NCBI RefSeq assembly: GCF_014356525.2
Contig: NC_052505.1
Span: 14,642,135 to 14,706,134 of the forward strand
DNA from: Nilaparvata lugens
Lineage: Eukaryota; Arthropoda; Insecta; Hemiptera; Delphacidae
DNA: 64,000 bases
Direction of reading: 5' to 3'
How positions within the stretch are numbered: position 1 is the stretch's first letter; each line of letters starts with the position of its first letter. The translations under genes were made by a program, and so were the position numbers. Of the stretch, positions 54,895 to 64,000 are shown piece after piece. Below the pieces are notes generated by a model, which ran no database searches, was not told where the DNA came from, and saw only the letters and a program-made list of their open reading frames with translations.

Positions 54895-57162
54895 TAGTAT
54901 CAATAATTATGTTTCTCATAAAGTATTTATGATGTAAAGTATAAAAAAATCATTGGCGTTAAGATGTATAACTTATTTAAAGTTAGTATAGTCACGGTCT
55001 CGAGTTGATTTCTGAACCGATTTACCACTTCCACAGCATCAAGACTACTACAATGCATAGTGTCACCTGGTCATATGGGACATGCATATAATAATACCTA
55101 TATTACTTTATCCCATATTGATCAGGATTTTAATTTTTTAAATTACAATTCAATGAACAGTATTTCACTTGTCACGCCAGAGTTTTTGCCGGCTATTTGA
55201 GTCAATGAGAGGATGTCATCATGTATAATAATTGGGAATACAGTACAGGAGTCAGACATGCACGCTTGGCTTCCTTCAAACCCCCTTCCCCCCACATCGA
55301 AAAACTAGGGATCAACTTCTCAGACCACATCTGCACATTATCAATGCCTTATTAGTACTGTACAGGAAAATGTAACATTTATTACGAAGCGTACTTGGAC
55401 TTAGAGTAATATAGTTTCACAAGAAATCGCCCATATAATATTTAAATCAATGGAGGAGGATAACTGAAAACATTACAACTAAAATGGTTAGAGTCAAAAC
55501 ATAGTGGAGCTGTTGGAGGAGAGTGTTGACAGTAATGCATCTATTCAAATGTGTGAGGACCTAATGTAGTGGCGAAGTTAGGGCACCGTACTGTAGAAAT
55601 TGGAAGTAAGCAAATATACATTATTTAGATACATGCATTACTTCAAAACTCTCAGATTTCTCTCTGATTCACTTGCTTTGATCCATAGAGAAGGAGCCAT
55701 TATTAAAACAAAATCTATTTAATCAAAATATCTCTTTTATTGCAGAACTTTCAATTCATGACAGTATAATTTATAAGAATCGAAATGAATTAGCAATCGA
55801 AAAACTATCCAGAAAACATACATAATTTATTTTACCATCAATACTTCAATGACAGTCAATTATATAGTTTCAAATTTCAATGATCTAATTCACATTCACA
55901 AGAGTACATATCATTAAATAAATTATCAGAGGGAATATACTGATAATTATACTAAACATAGTATTTGGTATGATTTACCAAATGATATGTTGGAAGAATG
56001 AGAATAATATTTATAGATACATAATAAATATTTATTTAAATCATATTGTTCTATTAACTTATACAGCGCTATTGAGAATTAGTTACCCAATGTCAATTTT
56101 ATTTCCAACACTTTGAACAGTATTTAAATAAATATATGCTAGCAACAGATTTTTAGAATACATTTTTTTGTAAAATTTCGGTAATCATCAAAACTTTAAT
56201 TCATTGCTCCAAAATTTTAAATTGTTGCTAGCAAATCAAATATAGCTGATCACTTTGAATTAGTGAAGTCATCTTTTCTTGATAAGAGATAAAAATAATT
56301 GAAGAAAGCTGTAGAATGAAGGTGACCAATAAACTTTGGAATCACACTCACTCTGACAGCTAATCAAGGGCTGGAGAGCCCTAATATGTAAAACAAAGTA
56401 GCCACTTTTTACCAAAATCCTCTGGTATAATTTATATTAAGTTAAAGAGCTTTACAATAACAGTACGGTATTCAAGGTTGGGCAAACGGAGCATTGACTT
56501 CAGGTTGGGCAACTAATTCCAAGACAACGATATACATTGAGTTTTACTTTTATAACATTGAATCAATGTAATACGAATTCCTAATCTATTTATCTTGGAG
56601 TACATATAAAACGATTTAGTAAAGTTCAATACACATTCAGTACGATGTTCGATTGCAGTAGTTCAATAGACAGGCTAATTATTTGTCAAATGAGGAATCA
56701 ATTCTATTATTATCATCGTCGTCATAAACAACTATTAGTACCTGTTTGTAATAACTTGACCAAAGGAACGAATTGCCAGAGTATTAAACGGTTATGTTAG
56801 CATGCGGTATAATAGTGTTTTGTAACCATAACTAAGGCAGAATCTGATTAGAGGAGTACAGTAAACAGATTGTTACACAAACGGTCACAGCCATATTAAT
56901 TTTCATATTAAAAATACATATTTCTCATAAGGTTAACATTTTTCACAAAGCATGAATTTACAAAGTGAATTATTTAATATTTATAGAATAAAAGTTTTAT
57001 AACTTGAAAGGAAAAAAGATATATAAAGCAGAAAAATATTTCTATTACTTGAATATTCATATTAGAGGTTTCTATAATTCAATTGGAGATTGAAAATGAT
57101 CATTCGATTAGGATAAAAAAATGTAGATTATGTTTTAAAGAACCATAATAATAATATCATAT

Positions 57163-57333
57163 AGGCCCGGTTGCACAAAAGTGTTAAATTTTAATGGCGG
57201 TCAAACCAGAACCAGAAACCAGGTGAACACGAGAACCAATCAGAGTAGCCTTATTTTCAAAAAAGCCTTCTCTGATTGGCTCTCGAGGCATTTAATCCCT
57301 GTTGAAATTTGATACTTTTGCGCGACCGGACCA
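57163..57333. mobile_element. MITE family B copy
   Basis: GGCCCGGTTGCACAAAAGTG and ATACTTTTGCGCGACCGGAC are inverted ends. The core AGAACCAATCAGAGTAGCC / CTTCTCTGATTGGCTCTCG is present. Confidence 0.8.
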
Positions 57334-60300
57334 TAGATTTGAAATTCTACAGAGCTCTAAACCAAGGAGAGTTCCATGATTCTTGAGTGCATCAGCAGAA
57401 TACTATTGGGAGTTGAAAAATATTGAAAATACGTACTGTAATAAGCCTCTAATCAAATTCTGATTACAACTAGAGAGAAATCTAGTTGGTGTTTTATAAT
57501 TAATGTCTTAAATATTCTTAATTTTAGTTTGGCTATAACTTTCTCAACTGATACCGTCATGATAATACCTGTTTCACATACTACACAATCACAATAATTT
57601 GTGTGAATTATGAGTGTTGTTCATACATCGATAAATATGTAACACATTGCACAAAATTAGATCTGAGAAAATTACATTCAAAGAGCGCAAAGGACAAATC
57701 ACAAACGAATATACACACACATCTCAAACTTACATTTACGTAAACTACAATAATACTTCTCAAAAAAGATGGATTGACAATATTAGGCAACACGTTTCCA
57801 ATATAGAAAAGTTCTATGTTTAACAGGTAGGGGGAATAAGATAAGGACAAGGGATGCCGTCACATTAATATAACCACACAACTAGATTACTGTAATACTA
57901 TTACAATTATTATTATTATTAAAATATCTATAATTCACACCCTGCTTTAGAATCACAAATATACAAAAACTATGCTTCATTCTACTTCTTACAAGGGCAT
58001 TCTCTTATTCCAACCCTAAGACTTCACAAAAATAAAAAACAACTCCGCTTCACCTTCTAACATGATTCGGCACCATAACAATATTATTTTGATTAACACT
58101 AGATTATAAACATTTGTAACAATATAGGTTATAAATAATAAAATTCAGTCAGCTCATTAACTTTGTAATTTCGAGGTATCAAACTAGAAGGATAATAAAA
58201 TGCAATTGATTGTATCTTCAATATAATCTATCAAAGTCTGGAAATATTAATGAGGAGTTCAATACACTAATTACAATGATTAATACACGTCTACTCAGAT
58301 GACTAATTCATTGTAACAAAAAGTTTACAAAAATAAAATTGAGCCATACAGGAATTTAGTTGGAAGAAATACAGATTAAGATACTATATAAATTTGATTG
58401 TTGGATAATTAAGGTAGATTAATTATTCAAGATTTAGAAATGATTGTAGCACACCTTAAGAACTAATTCTAGATAATTTAGAGCAGTCATGGTGGTCTGC
58501 ATTTATGAAGGTGTTTATTTTGATTGTGCATTGTAATTTAGGTAGGATATATTTTGAATGAACGATACGCCAGAGATTCAAAAAATTCATAAAATAACAA
58601 TCAAAAACGTACATTTTCTCCTCAAGATACATCTAAAAATGTGTACAATGGGTTCAGATAGAAAAACATATTTTTTATGGAAATTAGAATATCTAGAATA
58701 ACATGTTATTATATAATATATTCAACAGAGGAACTCATCAACAATTTGTACCAAAATCTAAACCGTTTTCTGCTATGTCTAATTGGCACATTATAAAATG
58801 TCTAATTCATTTGCTACCAAAAGGTAATCCCAACAATAATATTCAAAGGATTGAATTCTTGAGTGCACTGTAACATCTATTTTCAGACAGATTCACATCT
58901 CACCACTTCTAAATCAAGAGATAAGTCTTATAATTATCTAATTTATGAAAGATAACAGAGGGCCAAGAAAGCCAAGTTGAATCACAAAATATCTACAGTT
59001 TTAAATATGTTTTTTGACTACATGCTCATTTTTGTCTGATCTTAGGTAACTGATCTGAATTTGAATGTGGTTGTTGACCATATAAAAAATGAGTATTCTT
59101 GTGTTGATTATAGGATAGAGAATACTAATACTATTAATGATGTGAGTTAACTGATTAACAATTTCAGTAATTGGAAAAACACTATCTCAATATTTTAATT
59201 TCAATGATTCTATAGTAAAGTCACCGTGCCAGAGAATAAGTATTGAGAAAGAGTATCAAGAATGATCACAACTATGTTCAAAACTGTTCAATGCTAAAAG
59301 GATATAATAGTGGTAAACATTCACCTTCGAATTCAACCCTTTGAAACAAACAAAAAATAACGACTGTGCTTACAAATAACTTGTGCTATGGATAATATGA
59401 AATTGACATGGTGATTGTTAAGGTAAAAACATATTCGAAATTGTCAAGAAAGCATTACAACTAATTTTTATCCGAAAATATGGATAAAGCACGTACACTA
59501 AAAATCTAAATACTACAGGAATATTAAAAATAATTTTTGGAAAAATATCTATGCCTACAATTTACTTTGGTGATGCATATACAAAAAAATATTGGAATTC
59601 TTTGGGTACTAGCTAAAAAGGTAAAAAACAACAATAACACAAAACTGTCCGTTCATAAACAAAATAGGTAACTAAATAAGCATTATAAACAACGCTATCT
59701 CTAATTAATCGATTGGAACAAATATAGCATCTAATTTCTGATTCTCAACAACAATCGACCATATAAAGTACTGCACGCTAATTTATGTCAGATTGGTTGA
59801 ATGGTTTTATAGAACAATACCACCCACCTATTACATTCACAAACGAAAATGTTGTACATAAATCATGTAATATTTTGGTAACATTCCTACTATTCTACAC
59901 AAAAAAATGTTATTGACATCCCTGAATTACCCCTAGTTTAGAATATAGCAAAAGCTATGAACCAAAAATTATATTCAATCAAATAATAACTAGATTACAT
60001 ACTGTAAAAATATAGAATAATATCAGATAGACAAATAACTTCATGAATCATATCTATACCAGTATGCAAGGCTTGAATGAAGCAATATATATTGAAATTC
60101 GAAAGCGATTAAATTAATTCAATCATGAACCAAATTAGTTTTGGTTAAAAGACAAACTAACAATTTAATCGGGAACCTATAAACGCTATTTCATAACATA
60201 CGACTTGTATCAATACCTACTATTACTATAAGCTTGTATGCTGTAAAAGGAATCTGTATGCTGTAACATCTATTGATTCAGATTACATTTACTGGATCAG

Positions 60301-61734
60301 CAGACGTGGTATTTCAAACAAGATTTATCATAAACCTCATAACTGCTATAAAAAACGAGAAACAAATGGAAATAAGCAGAAGTCTTGGGGGTGATTTACA
60401 GAATTTAATTGGGATCTTTGTTTAATAATAATTTTTTAAAAACGAGAAAGATCTGCTCATTCAAGGAAGCCCTGAATACTAATAGGATATAAATTCATTT
60501 CACAAAAAATAAATCACAAATCATTGAAAATTTAATTCTAAGAGTGAAACATAAATTTAGCTAGAGCTTATTGGATCAAATGAGCCTATTTTAACAAGTA
60601 CTAGACAGACGTTTCGATAAAATATTGAAATAGTCTGACAGGGAGGAAAACAGAGCTTTACAATTTGATCCTCTACCTGATAAATAATACAGGATGTAAT
60701 ACTAAAACAAATAAATTGAAGGAATCATTCGCTTGCACTGAGTATTCAATCTGGTCTTCCGAGGCCATCTCTTCACTACAACCATCTCTTGTCAATTACA
60801 ATAGTTTTCAATATCCTAATAAAACAAACCAAGCCATTATCTCCAAATCCAATTTCTTAGCGTAATAACAATCCGACACAGCAATAATATACAAACATCT
60901 AGTTAAATTTACAACGAATGCACATGAGTAAGCATCATACAAGTATGATAATATATTCACGTCGAGTAACATGTGAAGGAAGCACATCAATAATTTAAAT
61001 TAACTATACACGTAAGACACCTAGGCATACACTGTACTTTGAAACCTACACAACTCTTACATTTAAATACGATCCGATTACAATAACACTAACATTCATT
61101 TTGCAATCTAAACTCATGCTTTCAAGATTCATAAATATTTACATTAATGTATTATTCGCTTGAATGAAAATAGCAAACTTACTTTCAAAATATATACAAT
61201 CAGTAGTTCAAATCCAAGGAAGGATAAGCATGCTGCATTACAGAAGATGATAATACAACTAGTAACAAACTTACTAGTATTTGTACTTTTCAATTGATAA
61301 GTAGTTATCTCACTATGTGTCAAATCTATTATTTAACAAGTCCCTGTACACAATAGTTCATTAAATGACACATAGATTATATCGAAAACATCAAATAATG
61401 CAGTGATCTTAAAATACTTGATTATAGGAACGCCGAAAAAATATTATTGTGACACAAATTTAATCAATGTTTTTACATAATAGTATTTGTCACCACTCTG
61501 AAGTGAAATTGAAGCTAAGATTTAGTTGTTAGGCATTATACTTTAAAACAAATTAACAATGTTGCACTACAATTAATAGTAATTGCTCAATTATTTTCAA
61601 ATGAGCCTATTACAAAATTAATATCCTTTGAAATTATGTAAGCATAAATATACTGACTAGAGAGGAAAAACAGCTTCATGGTATAGCATAAAATAAATAA
61701 AATGGTGCTACGAACTTTGGGACCAACACTTTTT

Positions 61735-61862
61735 GGGACTATAATAATAATATCGTGTGACCTGGCTGGCTCAGATCTGGTGTCAGAGTTTTCAGGTCGC
61801 AACTGATCAATTTCAGGGCCTCTGACATGATCTAACGACTGCTTTTTAGGCAGCCGAAACAC
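61735..61862 (+). repeat. SINE-like dispersed repeat
   Basis: GTGACCTGGCTGGCTCAGAT ... GTCAGAGTTTTCAGGTCGCA ... GGGCCTCTGACATGATCTAA ... CTTTTTAGGCAGCCGAAAC matches the copy at 20275-20395 over about 120 bp. Confidence 0.65.
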
Positions 61863-61970
61863 GGACACGTTTTTGGGACTGAAGAGTTCCGACATAAGAA
61901 GGGATGGCTCCAGCTCTTCGCAGGTGAAATCAGGTGTCTCCAACAGGTGATTGCAATTCAGTTGCAGGCC
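61863..61970 (-). other. Possible coding fragment beside the SINE-like repeat
   Basis: The minus strand is open across METPDFTCEELEPSLLMSEL and FSPKNVSVF before running into the SINE-like repeat. The composition (acidic, Pro, Ser) looks protein-like and the patch is GC-richer than its flanks. No family is recognised, and no matching splice sites were found. It could be part of an exon, an exonised piece, or chance. Confidence 0.25.
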
Positions 61971-62337
61971 TATTCACCTATATATTAATATGTATTCAAT
62001 ATACTTCTTATATTCATTTATTCACATATCAAATAAAAATTATTATTTCCGCTAATTCAATCAGAAAATAAAGAGTTTCTAGTTTGGATTAAGTGACAGT
62101 AGTATGTGAACCTGTCGAATGAACCGACTATTGTTTGCTAAAGAGGCCACAGACTTGGTATTCAATTACCTCTTTAGGAGGAAAAATAGATGGTCCCAAA
62201 GTTCCGGTCACCCAATAAAACGAGTCAAACAAAAACAGCAACAACAATAATTAAAGCTGGCTGCCCAAGAGATCAACAACAGCGAATGGTAACAACTTTA
62301 TACAGCGTTGTAAATAATAGTATAACAAAGGAATGCA

Positions 62338-62402
62338 ATGCTGAGTGGGGGTGGGGGGGGGAGGTGACAAGAGAGAGTGAGAGTGAGAGAGTGAGTCAGA
62401 GA
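62338..62402. repeat. GA/CT-rich low-complexity tract
   Basis: A GGGGGTGGGGGGGGGAGG run followed by AGAGAGAGTGAGAGTGAGAG repeats. It lies just downstream of the glycine-rich exon stop on the minus strand, so it would be a CT-rich part of its 3' UTR. Confidence 0.6.
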
Positions 62403-62508
62403 GGCTGCCGACCCTGTCTGGTTTTGATTGGTGGATGACTCAGAAGAGCAGGAAAGAGACCCGGGTGCGACGAGCATCTCCCTTGGCTCTCCGAGCCATC
62501 CCGAACTG

Positions 62509-62646
62509 TCATATGGACGGGTCCGTGCCGGCGCCGCCGCCCAGCTTGCCGCCTTCGCCGCCCCCGGCGCCGCCCGAACCCTCGTCCTCTCGGAGACCGC
62601 CTCCGGACGAGCCACGGGACGACAGGCCTCGGAAGTCCAGATTGTA
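62509..62646 (-). CDS. Glycine-rich C-terminal coding exon of an unidentified gene (partial)
   Basis: On the minus strand an acceptor TTGCGTTGCAG at 62647-62657 is followed by 45 in-frame codons and a TGA at 62509-62511. The peptide begins YNLDFRGLSSRGSSGGGLRE, continues as a Gly/Glu/Ala-rich tail and ends TDPSI. The exon is strongly GC-rich in an AT-rich setting, as are the CNOT10 exons. Two other minus-strand frames and one plus-strand frame are also open because of the GC bias. I prefer this frame because of its splice site, Gly-rich composition and stop. Upstream exons would lie beyond 63.6 kb or outside the window. Gene identity unknown. Confidence 0.5.
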   Translation of the reverse strand, partial: YNLDFRGLSSRGSSGGGLREDEGSGGAGGGEGGKLGGGAGTDPSI

Positions 62647-62846
62647 CTGCAACGCAACAAAGTCCACATGTCATACAAAAGGTTTCACTAAAACAGTATT
62701 ATTTATTCAAAATGAAAAACATTTGGTTGCGATATTCGTGAAAACAAAAATGTAATCACGGTTTTTTGTCGATATTTTCCCAAATTAACTTTAAAGTAGA
62801 TAATTCATTAGTTATGGAACCATCATGACTGATCAAACTTGATAAT

Positions 62847-63586
62847 TTAAAGCTATGCAAAGGCTAAAAAAAAAACTTCCTACTGGTGATATTTTTCAGT
62901 GTTTTTCGATTTTTATATCATCAAGCTATCAAAATGAAAAAGTTTTCTTGGGAAAACATTTTTTTCCGATCATTAATTTTTTAAATATGAGCGGCTAAAG
63001 TTTAAATTTTCGGGACAGAACATTTCAAATTCGGTAAAAGATAAATCCATGAGATTTGAAGGATAAATTCTTCATGTTATTGTTGATTTAGTGAATCAAA
63101 AATTTTCTTAAAATATCAATTTTTGAGAAAGTTGTCAAATGATCAAAAATAACTCAACTAAAAGTTATTTTTGGTAAATTGAATAGCTTTTTCAAAAATT
63201 GATATTTAGTAAAACAAAAATTTTCTTAGAATATCAATTTTTGAGAAAGTTGTCAAATGACCAAAAATAACTCAACTAAAAGTTATTTTTGGTAAATTGA
63301 ATAGCTTTTTCAAGAATTTATATTTCAAGAAAATTTTTGTTCTACTAGATCAACAATACCATGAAGAATCTATCCTCTAAATCTCATGGATTTATCTCTC
63401 ACCGAATTTGAAATGTTCTGTCCCAAAAATTAAAACTTTAGGCGCTCATATCTCAAAAAGTAATGATCGGGAAAAATGTTTTCTTGTGAAAACTTTTTCA
63501 TTTTGATAGCTTGATGATATAAAATCGAAAAACTTTGAAAAATATCACCAGTAGAAAGTTTATTTTTAGCCTTTGCACAGCCTTAA
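62847..63586. mobile_element. Foldback element, second copy, with internal duplication
   Basis: Same family as 2287-2899: TTAAAGCTATGCAAAGGC and GCCTTTGCACAGCCTTAA are inverted ends, and the arms share ATCATCAAGCTATCAAAAT and AAATCCATGAGATTT. About 120 bp longer because a central block (AATATCAATTTTTGAGAAAG ... TTGGTAAATTGAATAGC) is present twice (about 63112 and 63230). Confidence 0.8.
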
Positions 63587-64000
63587 GTATTTTCTTCTTT
63601 TAAGAAAATCAAATTTGTTTAATGTGTTTTCTATTAATATTAATTCAAATATTCATGATATTTTCATAGTTCAGACTCTGATTTGTCATTCAACTCAGAA
63701 TAGTGATATTCTGATTAAATAATGAACGATTCTCCAGTAGCGTTTGCGTTTCTAGAACGTTCTTCCAAAGAAATGCTTAGAAGCATCTGAGAATAACAAA
63801 AAGTTTTGGAAGTTACCTAATTTTAATGGAATTTTTCAAGTATCTAATTATTATTGCAGAATAGACCTATAAGTAAAACATGTAAGACTCATTCGCCATC
63901 AAAATGATGCACTAGAATTAAACAAGGAAGCAATATCATCAACACAATTCAGCATTAAATTCTGAAAAATATGGTTAGATTGATCTGTTTATTAAAATAT
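63587..64000. other. AT-rich end of window
   Basis: No gene, repeat or RNA gene recognised. If the glycine-rich exon is real, this lies in its upstream intron. Confidence 0.4.

Larger units (their letters stand above)
54895..62508. other. Long AT-rich, ORF-poor, repeat-poor stretch; possible long 3' UTR on the minus strand
   Basis: About 7.6 kb with almost no insertions: only a MITE B at 57163-57333 and a SINE-like copy at 61735-61862 were recognised, against a dozen or more elements in other stretches of this length. No convincing ORF. The minus-strand gene whose last coding exon ends at 62509 lies just to the right, so this DNA would be its downstream flank or 3' UTR. A minus-strand AATAAA occurs near 55736. 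The UTR assignment is inference. Confidence 0.4.

Noticed and set aside
62396..62755. Several overlapping ORFs (Arg-rich minus frame, Pro-rich plus frames)
   Set aside because: GC-rich DNA opens most frames. Only the minus frame starting at a good acceptor (62646) and ending at 62509 has a consistent exon structure.

Overview
The window is animal nuclear DNA, almost certainly from an insect. It has GT-AG introns, AT-rich non-coding sequence, two conserved eukaryotic genes and a dense mix of small transposon relics. Several dispersed repeats (the GTGAGGTCCACGTTATAA and CCCGGTTGCACAAAAG inverted-repeat families, and a Helitron-like family with GAGCGAAGCGAGC ends) resemble repeats I associate with planthopper genomes such as Nilaparvata lugens. 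That is recall plus inference; no search was run.

Layout. 0-8 kb: repeats and intergenic DNA (LINE fragment, a MITE carrying a nested insertion, a 0.6-kb foldback element). 8.35-9.25 kb (+): complete single-exon UFD1, preceded by a cluster of TATCGAT motifs. 12.2-31.9 kb (-): the CNOT10 gene of the CCR4-NOT deadenylase complex, ten coding exons whose splice phases join into one 674-residue frame. Its last three exons lie in a near-identical 3.2-kb tandem duplication (12240-15452 and 15453-18679). Its introns hold a Helitron-like element, a Tc1/mariner-like relic with intact terminal repeats, a TAA-flanked Harbinger-like MITE, foldback MITEs and a reverse-transcriptase fragment. 32.3-35.2 kb: non-LTR and gypsy-like retroelement relics. 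35.8-49.2 kb: repeats, including LINE remains at 41.4 and 45 kb, local tandem duplications, two tandem-repeat blocks (46.8-47.4 kb) and a GGTTAGG-rich block (48.65-49.13 kb). 49.8-53.4 kb (+): a decayed multi-exon gene, probably transposon-derived, resembling the uncharacterised insect DUF7869 type. It carries three in-frame TGA codons and a 201-bp internal duplication. 54-62.5 kb: two MITEs, then about 7.5 kb of AT-rich, ORF-poor and repeat-poor DNA. 62.51-62.65 kb (-): a glycine-rich last coding exon of a gene that enters from beyond the right edge. The AT-rich stretch next to it may be that gene's long 3' UTR.

The two recognisable genes are housekeeping genes: UFD1 acts with p97/VCP in ubiquitin-dependent extraction of proteins, and CNOT10 is a TPR scaffold of the mRNA deadenylation complex. 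Nothing shows that they work together. The most notable feature is the tandem duplication of the CNOT10 3' end, which is either very recent or an assembly artefact.
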